Assembly: GCA_000495735.1 (NCBI GenBank)
Contig: AYMD01000009.1
Location: forward strand, 34,575 to 98,574
Source of the DNA: an uncultured Acidilobus sp. JCHS
Lineage (GTDB): Archaea > Thermoproteota > Thermoprotei_A > Sulfolobales > Acidilobaceae
Direction: 5' to 3'
Length of the DNA: 64,000 nt
Shown here: piece by piece, positions 50,589-59,296 of the stretch
Layout of the letters: every line of letters begins with the position of its first letter
Position numbering within the stretch: the first letter of the stretch is position 1
Made by a program: the position numbers and the translations under genes
The notes under the pieces: generated by a model
Seen by the model: only the letters and a program-made list of their open reading frames with translations
Told to the model about the DNA's origin: nothing
Database searches by the model: none

Positions 50589-52202
50589 GTGGTGTCAGGC
50601 TTGCGGGGCTATAAGGTAGTCCTGACGGCTGAAGGCGCCACAGCAAGTGACACGCTGGGGGCTAGCGTCGCCGGCTTCATAAGCGCCCTGCCTGACACCT
50701 ACATAAAGCCCGTCATAAGGAAGCTCTACTTCAGGGTCCCCTCAAAGGACGGCAGGGCCCTGAGGGCCCCCTACGGCCTCGCCAAGGTGGAGGCCTCGCT
50801 CGTGCAGAGTGGCGTCGTCAGCAGGGATGACGTAGTTATAGCCAGCCCCTATGAGCTTGAGAAGGTCATAGGTCCTGAGACGAAGGTCCTGGGAATTTAC
50901 GTCATGGACCCCCTCGGCCTCAGCTTTGGGAGCGGCATAACCTACTGGATACTCAGGCTCGCAGGCCTTCCCTATAGGGGCATTCCGTTCATAGCGAGGT
51001 CCTTCCTTGACGTGATAACGCACCCGGCCGTGAAGGCCCACAGGAGCCACCTTAAGGTAGTTGTCGGGGGGCCGGCCACATGGCAGCTTACTGATACGGG
51101 CTACCACAGGAAGCTCGGCATAGACCTGGTCTACGAGGGAGAGTTCGAGAGCCTTGGCCCTTCAGTCTTCAGGAGGCTCCTGGCCAGTGAAAGCCTACCC
51201 CCCGTGATATCGGCTCCGCCGGCCAAAATTGAGGACGTGCCAACCATACTGACTCCCTCGAACGGGGGAATAGTAGAGGTCACGAGGGGCTGTGGCAGGG
51301 GCTGCACGTTCTGCACGCCTAACCTAAGCGGCGCCATAAAGTCGTTCCCCTTCGAGGGCCACATAGAGAAGGAGATAAGGCTCAACATAGAGGTCGGCAA
51401 GATGAAGGACGTAAACTTGCACAGCGACGAGTTCTTCAGGTACGGGGCTAAGGGCATAGAGCCAGACCCTGACAAGGTGATAGAGCTGACCAGGAAGGCC
51501 TACAGGCTGGTCAAGTCCTATGGCGATGACTACACTATATCAACAGACTTCACCACCGCAGCGGTCGTAGTCTACAAGCCCAAGATGGTTGAGGAGGTGG
51601 CCCAGTACATAAATGAGGGGGGAAGGTGGACGTTCATAGAGATGGGCATAGAGACGGGCTCGCCTAGGCTGATAAGGAGGCTCATGCCTGGCAAGCCCCT
51701 GCCCTTCAAGCCAGAGCAGTACCCTGAGATAGTTGAGGAGGGCATAGGCATACTTAACGACAACAGGTGGGTCGTAGTCGGGACGATGATAGTTAACCTG
51801 CCGGGCGAGACCGAGGACGACGTGATCAAGGACCTGGAGCTCCTGGACAGGATAAAGCGCCTCAGGGTCATAACGTTCCCGCTGCCCTTCATACCCATGG
51901 GCGCCCTCAGGAGGACCTACTTCACCATGCTTGACCGGATGATACTGGACCCCGTGAGGGGTGAGTTCATACTGAGGGCCCTGGAGAAGGCCTTCAGTGA
52001 GGCCGCTAGAGACATGAACCTGGCCGTGGAAAAGATGGAGAACCCGCTCTATAAGGTCGTAATCAGCTGGCTGGGCGAGAGGCTCGCCCACATGCTTGTT
52101 GAGAGGTACAGGGAGGCATTGAGAGAGCTGGCTTCCAGGCGGCTCAGGCCCTATGAGCCTCAGGCCGAGGCCGCCCTCAGGATATCGACGGTCAAGCCCT
52201 AA
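50589..52202 (+). CDS. B12-binding-domain radical SAM protein
   Basis: 537 residues. A Rossmann-like N-terminal region (about 10-220: PETKVLGIYVMDPLGLSFGS, LKVVVGGPATW, DLVYEGEFE) of the B12-binding type without the DxHxxG signature, then the radical SAM cluster EVTRGCGRGCTFCTPNLSG (Cys near 238, 242, 245) and FIEMGIETGSPRL. Related crenarchaeal B12-type radical SAM enzymes act on membrane lipids (GDGT ring synthases Grs, tetraether synthase Tes), so a lipid role is a possibility, not a conclusion. GTG start 50589. Confidence 0.8.
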   Translation: MVSGLRGYKVVLTAEGATASDTLGASVAGFISALPDTYIKPVIRKLYFRVPSKDGRALRAPYGLAKVEASLVQSGVVSRDDVVIASPYELEKVIGPETKVLGIYVMDPLGLSFGSGITYWILRLAGLPYRGIPFIARSFLDVITHPAVKAHRSHLKVVVGGPATWQLTDTGYHRKLGIDLVYEGEFESLGPSVFRRLLASESLPPVISAPPAKIEDVPTILTPSNGGIVEVTRGCGRGCTFCTPNLSGAIKSFPFEGHIEKEIRLNIEVGKMKDVNLHSDEFFRYGAKGIEPDPDKVIELTRKAYRLVKSYGDDYTISTDFTTAAVVVYKPKMVEEVAQYINEGGRWTFIEMGIETGSPRLIRRLMPGKPLPFKPEQYPEIVEEGIGILNDNRWVVVGTMIVNLPGETEDDVIKDLELLDRIKRLRVITFPLPFIPMGALRRTYFTMLDRMILDPVRGEFILRALEKAFSEAARDMNLAVEKMENPLYKVVISWLGERLAHMLVERYREALRELASRRLRPYEPQAEAALRISTVKP

Positions 52203-52242
52203 CGTTATAAGGGAGCAAGGCCTGCCCCCCTAGGGTTACAAC

Positions 52243-52830
52243 GTGGTACGCGCAAATGAGGACATAGCCAGAAAAGTGGCCGACGTCGCAAGGCTCCTCT
52301 ACGTGAGGGGCCTCGTTCAGGTCAAGGGAGGCAACGTCAGCTTTTACGACAGGCCTGAGGGGCTCCTGTACATAACACCGACAGGGGTCCCGAGGCACAC
52401 GATCAGGGAAGACGATATAGCCATTATGAAGATCGACGGCACGGTCCTGGTGGGCACCCCAAGCAGTGAGTACAGGCTCCACCTGTCAATCTACAGGTCT
52501 ATCGAAGAGGCCGTCGCGGTGGTGCATGCTCACCCAGCTGACGTGATAGCCCTCTATGAGGCGGGCCTCAGAATATCAGCTGACATAATGACTGAGGCGT
52601 CGATAAGGGTCGGCTGCGTGACAGATGTGCCGCCCCTAACCCCAGGCTCAGAGGAGTTGGCGTCTGCCACTGCAGAGGCGCTCAAGGCTAGCGGCTGCAG
52701 GGCCGCCGTCCTAAAGAGGCACGGCGTCGTGACCTACTCCACCCGCGACGTTTATGAGGCCCTGGACGCCGCTGAGGCCCTCGCCGACGCGGCCAGGGTT
52801 ATCCTGTTCTCACGCCTCATAGGTAGCTGA
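52243..52830 (+). CDS. Class II aldolase/adducin-family protein
   Basis: 195 residues. KGGNVSFYDRPEG, then the Zn ligands in VAVVHAHPADV (His-x-His) and a third His in VLKRHGVVTYS; the catalytic acid is likely in SEYRLHLSIYR. Fold and length fit fuculose/ribulose phosphate aldolases. GTG start at 52243. Its stop TGA (52828-52830) is the first three bases of repeat copy 3, so the last few residues may be newly acquired. Confidence 0.85.
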   Translation: MVRANEDIARKVADVARLLYVRGLVQVKGGNVSFYDRPEGLLYITPTGVPRHTIREDDIAIMKIDGTVLVGTPSSEYRLHLSIYRSIEEAVAVVHAHPADVIALYEAGLRISADIMTEASIRVGCVTDVPPLTPGSEELASATAEALKASGCRAAVLKRHGVVTYSTRDVYEALDAAEALADAARVILFSRLIGS

Positions 52831-53058
52831 CGGCTCCCCGCCCTAAGGGGCGGGGGCTCTGCGCCCACTGGGGCCTTCCCATCACCTCTCAGGCCCCACG
52901 GGCGCGGCATCACTGCTCAGGCCCCGCCGTCAGCCTCGGGGAGGCGCGGGCTCACGGCCTGCTAAGCTCGCCTGCGCCCAACTCTGCAACAAAGTTGAAG
53001 CAAAGGCCTATAAACGCTCATATCCTCCCTGCCCTGAAGGGTGAGGCCTCTTCCTTGG
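52828..53058 (-). mobile_element. 235-bp repeat family, copy 3
   Basis: 231 bp matching the copies at 10520-10755 and 34069-34302. The first hairpin (CCCCGCCCTAAGGGGCGGGG) is the best preserved of the three. The TATA-like GCGTTTATAGGCC is identical to the others. It fills the space between the aldolase stop and the end of the ferritin-like gene, with 8 bases to spare. Confidence 0.65.
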
Positions 53059-53066
53059 GGGTGAGC

Positions 53067-53567
53067 TCAGCCTCCAGGGGTCCCGTGATACACGGCGTCC
53101 CTCCACACGGCGTCCCATATCTCCTGCTCGCTCAGGGTTATGTTCTTGATAAGCGCCGTGTAAACCTGCCTGAGGACTGCATGGTGGAAGCTTTCATCCC
53201 TTAGGAGCATGTCAACGAGGAAGGAGAGGGCTGGGTCATTCTTTATTAGGTCATCCGACTTGAGCCTATTGAGCTCCTCTATGCTCTCAGACTCCATGCT
53301 TATGTGCTTCTCTATGTCCTTTAGCACAGAGGTTGACTCCGCCTCATCTATGAGGTTTGGGTTGAGCAGGAGGACTGCCATGGTCTCGTAGATCTTAGAG
53401 TGCTTGATCGAGTCCTGGGAGACGGCATCTATTATTAACCTCACGACGGGGTTCATCGAGCGGCTGGCGGTGTTGTTAAGGAGCTGGGCGTACTCAAGCT
53501 CCCTCTTGGCCTCTTGCCTGAAGTACTCAGCCAGCTCCCTTCTCTTAAGGTGCTCGGAGACCGCCAT
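53067..53567 (-). CDS. Ferritin-like / rubrerythrin-like diiron protein
   Basis: 166 residues, all helical. Candidate ligands sit in KRELEYAQLLN, DSIKHSKIYET, HISMESESIEELN and RDESFHHAVLRQV, which is the four-helix ferritin-like spacing with E and ExxH-type residues. It is probably an iron or peroxide handling protein. Codon usage is less GC-biased than neighbours (more ATT, AAG/AAA, AGT), a weak sign of transfer or of a different expression class. It is divergent from the dipeptidase, sharing an 85-bp promoter region with a TATAAAAAGG box. Confidence 0.7.
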   Translation of the reverse strand: MAVSEHLKRRELAEYFRQEAKRELEYAQLLNNTASRSMNPVVRLIIDAVSQDSIKHSKIYETMAVLLLNPNLIDEAESTSVLKDIEKHISMESESIEELNRLKSDDLIKNDPALSFLVDMLLRDESFHHAVLRQVYTALIKNITLSEQEIWDAVWRDAVYHGTPGG

Positions 53568-53652
53568 TTCTCCTTACGCCTCTCAGCAGTCCACCTTACA
53601 GGTATAAAAAGGAGCACAAAAGAACCGATGATACCGTGAAAGGGTCCCTCAC

Positions 53653-54543
53653 TTGAGGCTCGTGGATCTTCATGAGGACATAGGGTACTGGTACGCCAGA
53701 GGGCTTGACTTCGAGTCAGGGAGCGCGCCCTCAACCCTTGAGAAGCTGAGGGCCCTAGACGACGTAATAGTCGTTGGAGTGATATTCCCCGCTACCGGCA
53801 GGCCCAGGTATGACCTGACCCTCAGCACACTGCTCTCAGAGCTCAAGTACTTCCTTAGGCTTGAGAGGGAGGGCAAAGTCAAGATAGTGAGGACCAAGGC
53901 TGACCTCTCCGTAAAGGGGGTCAAGATCATCATCGGCATTGAGGGCACAGACGCCCTGACCGAGCCTAACGACCTGCTGTGGCTGTTCAACGCCGGGGTC
54001 AGGGTCGTTGGGCTCACGTGGAACTACAGCACCAGGTTTGCGGCGTCCTGTATGTCAAAGAACGACTACGGGCTCACCGACCTAGGCGAGGAACTAGTGA
54101 AGCTGGCCAATGACCTTGGAGTTATAATAGACGTCTCCCACGCCTCTCAGAGGGCCGCCATGGAGGCTGCAACCCTCAGCAGGAGGCCCGTTATAGCCTC
54201 CCACAGCAACGCCAAGGGCCTGAAGGAACACACGCGTAACCTCAAAGACGAGGTGATAAAGACCATAGCCGACAGGGGCGGCGTTATTGGTATCACGTCG
54301 ATACCTGACACCCTTCCATCGAATGACGTCCACGGGATCGCCAGGGTGGCCCACTACATAGGTGAAAGGTTCGGATGGGAGCACGTGGCCCTGGGCACGG
54401 ACTTCCTTGGCCTTGAGAGGTACCCAGAGGGCTTCTCTGACCTGTCTCACATACAGACGCTCACGGGCCTCCTCGGGCCCCACGCAGACCTGGTCCTGTG
54501 GCACAATGCCTACAGGGTCATTCAAGAGGTCCTGCCGGCCTGA
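53653..54543 (+). CDS. Renal-dipeptidase-family metallopeptidase
   Basis: 296 residues. Metal-binding VDLHEDIGYW, bridging Glu in IIGIEGTDALTEP, GVRVVGLTWNYSTRFAASC, then IDVSHASQRA and PVIASHSNAKGLKEHTRN, and the C-terminal VALGTDFLGLERYPEG. These are the binuclear zinc sites of membrane dipeptidase (peptidase M19). It cleaves dipeptides, possibly including D-residues. TTG start at 53653. Confidence 0.88.
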   Translation: MRLVDLHEDIGYWYARGLDFESGSAPSTLEKLRALDDVIVVGVIFPATGRPRYDLTLSTLLSELKYFLRLEREGKVKIVRTKADLSVKGVKIIIGIEGTDALTEPNDLLWLFNAGVRVVGLTWNYSTRFAASCMSKNDYGLTDLGEELVKLANDLGVIIDVSHASQRAAMEAATLSRRPVIASHSNAKGLKEHTRNLKDEVIKTIADRGGVIGITSIPDTLPSNDVHGIARVAHYIGERFGWEHVALGTDFLGLERYPEGFSDLSHIQTLTGLLGPHADLVLWHNAYRVIQEVLPA

Positions 54544-54556
54544 CAAAATGATGTTA

Positions 54557-54592
54557 AGCCTCGCCCTTACAGGGCAGGGGAGGAGGCCAGTC
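54557..54592. repeat. Solitary IS605-type terminal hairpin
   Basis: GCCTCGCCCTTACAGGGC followed by AGGGGAGGAGGCCAG: its left half matches the left end of the 36595 element and its right half, including the terminal GGAGGCCAG, matches the right ends at 32583 and 36781. It looks like an extreme deletion product with both ends fused. Confidence 0.45.
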
Positions 54593-54641
54593 TGGTTCAC
54601 CTTCAGGGTTTTAGCCTCACGGGGCCCAGCCTTAACAGGCC

Positions 54642-55091
54642 TTGAGGAACCCTAAGGCTAAGGGGACGAGGGCCGAGAACGAGCTGGCGAACATCCTCTG
54701 GGAGGAGGGGTTCGCCGTTGTCAGGGGGCCCTCGAGCGGAGGAGGCTCAAAGAAGAGGTTCCAGCCCGACCTGGTCGCCGTAAGGGACGGAGCTGTCATA
54801 GCGATCGAGGTCAAGGCCAGGTCTGACGAGGGCCCCATCTACATAGAGGCCGAGCAGGTCCTAGGCCTGACAGAGTTCGCCAGGAGGGCCGGCGGAAAGG
54901 CCTTCATAGCCTACAGGGCCAAGGGGGGCGAGTGGAGGTTCCACCCGGTTGAGGGGCTTCAGCCGACGGGCTCCTCCTTCAAGATCGAGGACCCCCTTAA
55001 GGGCCTGAGGCTCAGGGACTTCCTGGAGCTCATCCTGAGGAGGCACAAGGACCTCTCTGATTACATGCAGGACGGAGCCGTTAAGTCATAG
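54642..55091 (+). CDS. hjc: Hjc Holliday junction resolvase
   Basis: 149 residues. Archaeal Hjc of the PD-(D/E)XK type: KAKGTRAENELANILWEEG (Glu13), basic RGPSSGGGSKKRF, PDLVAV (Asp43), and IAIEVKAR (Glu56-Val-Lys58). It resolves four-way junctions in recombination and fork restart. TTG start at 54642; the C-terminus (KDLSDYMQDGAVKS) is somewhat longer than the core. Confidence 0.92.
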   Translation: MRNPKAKGTRAENELANILWEEGFAVVRGPSSGGGSKKRFQPDLVAVRDGAVIAIEVKARSDEGPIYIEAEQVLGLTEFARRAGGKAFIAYRAKGGEWRFHPVEGLQPTGSSFKIEDPLKGLRLRDFLELILRRHKDLSDYMQDGAVKS

Positions 55092-55163
55092 CTTGTTAAA
55101 TACGTTCCTGGCCTAATACTTAACAACAGCTGAGGCCCCTTAGTTCGTGAGAGGGAGAGCCTG

Positions 55164-56360
55164 TTGTCCAAGCAGATAGAGTGCCAGTATGAGGAGGGAC
55201 CCCTCGGCAGAAGGATCGTAGTTCCTAAGGGCCTTGATAACGTCATAGTTGACGTAACTAACATAAGCGGCGTCGACCCCACCGGGAAGGCCACAATATA
55301 CCGCGGCTACACCATTGACGACATAGGTGAGCACGCCGACTTCTACGAGGCCGCCTTCCTTATACATTATGGCCACCTGCCCAACGAGAGCGAGTACAAG
55401 GAGTTCAAGAACAGGCTCGACTCCTACAGGGCCCAGATACCTGAGAAGCTTATAGATGCCCTCAAGCTGGTCCCGGCCACCCACCCAATGTACTACGCCC
55501 AGTTCGCCTACAACCTCATGGGCCAGTTCTTCGCCCCCGAGTGGCCCCAGAAGGCCTCCTTCGAGTTCCTCGAGGAGCACGCCATGAGGCTGATAGCCCT
55601 CACGCCCTTCATATTCGCCGCCGCCTGGCACCTCCCAAGGGACGGCGTCCTGCTGAGGCCTGACCCCAGCCTGCCCCACGCTAAGGACGCGCTCAGGATG
55701 ATCCTAGGCCGCATGCCAACAGACGCGGAGGCCAGGGCCTTCGAGGCGACCCTCGTGCTTTACATGGATCACGGCTTCAACGCGAGCACCTTCACCGTCA
55801 GGGTCGCGGCCAGCACGCTGACTGACATCTACAGCGCTGCCGCCGCTGGCGTGGCCTCTCTGAAGGGGCCGCTCCACGGAGGCGCCAACGAGCAGGCCAT
55901 AAAGTGGCTGCTTGAGGCCAAGGCGCAGGCGGAGAGCAAGGGCGTGCCCTTCGACCAGTACGTTGAGCAGTACATCCTTGACAAGCTTGCCAAGAAGGAG
56001 CTGATCATGGGCTTCGGGCACAGGATCTACAAGATGCACGACCCGAGAACCGACGTCGCTAAGAAGTTCATACTGCAGTTCAAGGACGGCGAGATGTGGG
56101 TCAAGGTGCTTGCTAAGGCTGAGGAGGTAATGTGGAGGGAGAAGAAGCTGCCGGCCAACATAGACCTCTACACGGGAGTGCTGTACTATCAGCTCAACAT
56201 CCCGGTCCCGATGTACACGCCCATATTCGCCATGGGCAGGATAGTCGGCTGGACGGCCCACTACATAGAGCAGTTCCTCAACAACAGGATCATAAGGCCT
56301 GACGAGAAGTACGTGGGGCCCACAGACCTCAAGTACGTCCCTATCGACCAGAGGAAGTAA
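55164..56360 (+). CDS. gltA: Citrate synthase
   Basis: 398 residues. Conserved SKPTEIVYRGYTIDDI-like KATIYRGYTIDDIGEHADF, catalytic His in SLKGPLHGGANEQAIKWL, GFGHRIYKMHDPRTDVAKKF (second His and Asp), and the dimer-type ending IDLYTGVLYYQLNIP, GRIVGWTAHYIEQ. It condenses acetyl-CoA and oxaloacetate. TTG start at 55164. Confidence 0.95.
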   Translation: MSKQIECQYEEGPLGRRIVVPKGLDNVIVDVTNISGVDPTGKATIYRGYTIDDIGEHADFYEAAFLIHYGHLPNESEYKEFKNRLDSYRAQIPEKLIDALKLVPATHPMYYAQFAYNLMGQFFAPEWPQKASFEFLEEHAMRLIALTPFIFAAAWHLPRDGVLLRPDPSLPHAKDALRMILGRMPTDAEARAFEATLVLYMDHGFNASTFTVRVAASTLTDIYSAAAAGVASLKGPLHGGANEQAIKWLLEAKAQAESKGVPFDQYVEQYILDKLAKKELIMGFGHRIYKMHDPRTDVAKKFILQFKDGEMWVKVLAKAEEVMWREKKLPANIDLYTGVLYYQLNIPVPMYTPIFAMGRIVGWTAHYIEQFLNNRIIRPDEKYVGPTDLKYVPIDQRK

Positions 56361-56379
56361 TTTTTTAATAAATTATTTT

Positions 56380-57210
56380 TTAATAGTTCTCTAGCACCCT
56401 CAGGCTAACGGCCATCCCTATAGTGACGAAGACCACTGCTACGCCGAGCAGTATAGCCCAGTCCTCAACTATGTTAAAGCTGTGTAGGCCAAGCAGGTTA
56501 TACCTAACTATGTCAACAGTGTAGGTTATTGGGTTGAACTTGGCTATGTCCTGTAGCCACGAGGGCATCTGGCTCAGCGGGAAGAGGGCCGGCGAGGCGA
56601 ACATCAGGGGCAGGTTTACCAGGTTAACTATAGAGAACATTATCTCCTGGTTGTCAACGGAGAACCCTACGGCCTCGAACATGCTTATGAAAGAGATGCT
56701 TAGCAGGGCTATGGCGACCCCTGCCTCAACCAGGTTCAGGGCGTTGAAGTGGAGGCTGAATCCCAGAGCTATAGCTATCACCAGGAGAACGGTCTCGTAG
56801 AAGAACGTCCTTATCAGTGTGGCCACCATCTTGGCGAAGAATATGCTTGACCTAGGGGCCGGCGTCATCCTGAGCCTGTTCATGCTGCCCAGCCTCTTCT
56901 CAAACACTATGTTGACGCCCCCGAAGACTGCCTGGAAGAAGGCGAAGACGACAAGCATGCCGGTGGTGAGGTAGGAAAAGTAGTCAGTGGTCCCAAACAG
57001 CCTGAGCAGCGTCTGGTCGACGTACTGCTTGACTATGGCAGTGTTGATGGCCTGTACGCCTGTGGCTGAGAACATGTTGACGAAGTTCAGGCTCTTGCCG
57101 AACAAGGCAAGCCAGGCCATGGGGGTTACTAGGGATATGAAAAATGACCCCCTCCTGCCCACCCACTTCTTGAGCTCCCTCTCCACAAGCACTGCAGTCT
57201 CCCTTATCAT
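56380..57210 (-). CDS. ABC-2-type exporter permease
   Basis: 276 residues with six membrane helices. MIRETAVLVERELKKWVGRR is the usual amphipathic lead, followed by GGVNIVFEKRLGSMNRLRMT, the ABC-2 coupling loop. It overlaps the ATPase gene by 4 bases. It pairs with the DrrA-type ATPase and probably exports a lipid or drug-like compound. Codon usage here is less biased to AGG/CTC than the rest of the window. Confidence 0.87.
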   Translation of the reverse strand: MIRETAVLVERELKKWVGRRGSFFISLVTPMAWLALFGKSLNFVNMFSATGVQAINTAIVKQYVDQTLLRLFGTTDYFSYLTTGMLVVFAFFQAVFGGVNIVFEKRLGSMNRLRMTPAPRSSIFFAKMVATLIRTFFYETVLLVIAIALGFSLHFNALNLVEAGVAIALLSISFISMFEAVGFSVDNQEIMFSIVNLVNLPLMFASPALFPLSQMPSWLQDIAKFNPITYTVDIVRYNLLGLHSFNIVEDWAILLGVAVVFVTIGMAVSLRVLENY

Positions 57211-58205
57211 GATCTCACCGCCCTCATCAGCCTCCTGAACTTAAAGGCATCAAAGGACTCCTCCTCCCTGAGCCCGTGGCCCGTCAGCTCCAGGAACACC
57301 TCCTCCAGGTTCGGCCTCACCACCCTCAGCTCAGCAACGTTGAAATTTGAGAGCAGCTTTATGATCTGTGGCATGGCCTCAGCTGAGGACTCCACCTTTA
57401 TGACAACATGCCCGTCTATCTCCTTTACATCATTGAACTCCCTTGAGAGGACCTCAAGGGCCTTCGCGACCTCAGCGTCGTTCTTGAGCTTAACGTAGAT
57501 CCTGTCCCCCTTAACCTTGGCCTTTAGGTCCTCTGGCGTCCCTTCGGCCACTATATGGCCATGATCTATTATAGCCACCCTGTCGGAAAGCTCCTCGGCC
57601 TCCTCCATGTAATGGGTGGTCAGTATTATCGTGACTCCCTCCTTCTTCAGCGCCCTCACCAGGTCCCATATGTGTCTCCTGCTCTGTACGTCAAGCCCTA
57701 CCGTTGGCTCATCCAGGAAGAGGACCTTTGGGTCGTGCACTATGCTCATCGCTATCTCAAGTCTCCTCCTCATGCCGCCGCTGTAGTACATTACCCTTCT
57801 CTTGGCGGCATCCTCAAGCTCCATGAACTTTATAGCGTCCCAGGCCCTCTCCTCTGCCTCCTTGCCCCTGTACCCGTGAAGCTTAGCCATCAGTAAAACG
57901 TTGTCAAAGCCTGTGAGCTCGTCATCCGCTGTGAGGTCCTGTGGCACAACCCCTATTACCTTCCTCACCTTAGTCCTCTCCCTCACTATGCTGTACCCCT
58001 CCACGAACGCGTCCCCCTCGGTTGGCATCCTGAGGGTTGCCAGCATCGATATAGTGGTGGTCTTGCCCGCCCCGTTAGGGCCCAGCAGTGAGTAGATCTC
58101 GCCCCTGTAGACCTTGAAACTCACGTGATCGACTGCCAGCAGGCTTCCGTACCTCTTCGTTAAGCCCCTGACGTCTATTGAGACCTCGCTCAATAGCGTC
58201 ACCAA
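57207..58205 (-). CDS. DrrA-type ABC exporter ATPase
   Basis: 332 residues. Walker A LGPNGAGKTTTISML, Q loop VPQDLTADDELTG, signature YYSGGMRRRLEIAM, Walker B VLFLDEPTVGLDVQSR, switch LTTHYMEEA, and the DrrA C-terminal extension ending VVRPNLEEVFLELTG. First gene of the exporter pair. ATATATCTTTA-rich promoter near 58215-58250. Confidence 0.92.
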   Translation of the reverse strand: MVTLLSEVSIDVRGLTKRYGSLLAVDHVSFKVYRGEIYSLLGPNGAGKTTTISMLATLRMPTEGDAFVEGYSIVRERTKVRKVIGVVPQDLTADDELTGFDNVLLMAKLHGYRGKEAEERAWDAIKFMELEDAAKRRVMYYSGGMRRRLEIAMSIVHDPKVLFLDEPTVGLDVQSRRHIWDLVRALKKEGVTIILTTHYMEEAEELSDRVAIIDHGHIVAEGTPEDLKAKVKGDRIYVKLKNDAEVAKALEVLSREFNDVKEIDGHVVIKVESSAEAMPQIIKLLSNFNVAELRVVRPNLEEVFLELTGHGLREEESFDAFKFRRLMRAVRS

Positions 58206-58239
58206 AGGGTTCTTCTTTTAAGGGGTTATATATCTTTAT

Positions 58240-59109
58240 TCAATATTTAGCTTTGTTAATCTTCAGCCTCCTGTAGAGCTGGGCAGCCTCCGCCAGGTGT
58301 TTCCTGCCAATCCTCATGTGCTCACCCATCTCAACAAGTATCTCCAGGCCCGCTATGACGGACTCCACAACCGCGTGAGACTGATATATTCTCCTGATCT
58401 CGTCCTCTCCCCCCATGTATAACATCATCGCCGGCGGCCTCGAGGTGTCGTAAACGACCATCTCGGCCACCTGCTTAGGCTCTATCCGGGCCTCAGGGAG
58501 GCCTACCAGGCTCCTAAGCCTCCTGCTCTTCTCAAGGACATCACCGAGGCTTTCGAGCGTGTAACCGCCCTTGCCCGTTAGCACCAGCGCCCTCTCGTCG
58601 CCATCGATAACGTCTCCGCTGGGGCAGCCCTCGCCCCCTATCGTTACCAGGCCCCTCAGTATGGGCTGAACAGAGTAGGGCTCGCCGCATGAAGGCCTGG
58701 CAGCGCCATAGAAGCCCCCTATTCTCCTCGCGAGCTCCAGCGGAAGCGTCGGGGAGAGACTCTCAACGAACACCGTCGTGACCCCCGAGAGGTGAAGCTC
58801 GTAGACGCCGGGAAGCGACGCCGTGAAGAGGTCCCTGTCGCTGAGGCTGCTGTAGAAGCTCATCCTTCTCTGTATGTTAGGCCTGCTGAACCTTATGGGG
58901 TAGGCCGCCACGTCGGCCACGGCCGTTAGGCCTGGGACCACGACCCTGCCCTCGCCGCCAAGTATCAGCGTGGCTCCCTGTATCTCCTCAGACGCCGGCT
59001 GGGGGCCCACCTCCCTTATAACGCCGTCCTCCACGTAGACGTAGGCATCCCTTATGAGCTCCTTTCCCGTGTACACAGCCGAAGCGTTTATCAGCACTGA
59101 GAGGGTCAA
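58240..59109 (-). CDS. Amidohydrolase-like protein without metal ligands
   Basis: 289 residues. The N-terminal ~70 residues are the composite beta-domain of amidohydrolases (VLINASAVYTGKELIRDAYV, VVVPGLTAVADV). Where active enzymes read PGLxDxHxH, this one has PGLTAVADVAAYP, and no other His cluster is present. It is also ~100 residues shorter than typical. The tail (ESVIAGLEILVEMGEHMRIG) is helical. It may be a non-enzymatic derivative. Function unknown. Confidence 0.5.
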   Translation of the reverse strand: MTLSVLINASAVYTGKELIRDAYVYVEDGVIREVGPQPASEEIQGATLILGGEGRVVVPGLTAVADVAAYPIRFSRPNIQRRMSFYSSLSDRDLFTASLPGVYELHLSGVTTVFVESLSPTLPLELARRIGGFYGAARPSCGEPYSVQPILRGLVTIGGEGCPSGDVIDGDERALVLTGKGGYTLESLGDVLEKSRRLRSLVGLPEARIEPKQVAEMVVYDTSRPPAMMLYMGGEDEIRRIYQSHAVVESVIAGLEILVEMGEHMRIGRKHLAEAAQLYRRLKINKAKY

Positions 59110-59296
59110 GACTTAGCCCAGGCTTCTCTCTGCTACAGGGCTTTTTAACACCCTTTCGGCAGGAGGCCCCGCTTATAATGACAAAGACACTTCAAGGCCT
59201 GTCCTTAACCTTTTGCTAAAAACTAATAAAAAATAATGAAATTTCTGCGAAAATGAGAAGTACACAGGGCAACCAATGATGGCAGGGCAACCCTAG

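Noticed and set aside
10520-53058. CTGA and GTGATG boxes inside the 235-bp repeats, suggesting C/D sRNAs
   Set aside because: A D'-C' like pair exists but the outer C box is missing, guide spacing differs among copies (14 to 17 nt), and copy 2 loses a second TGATG.
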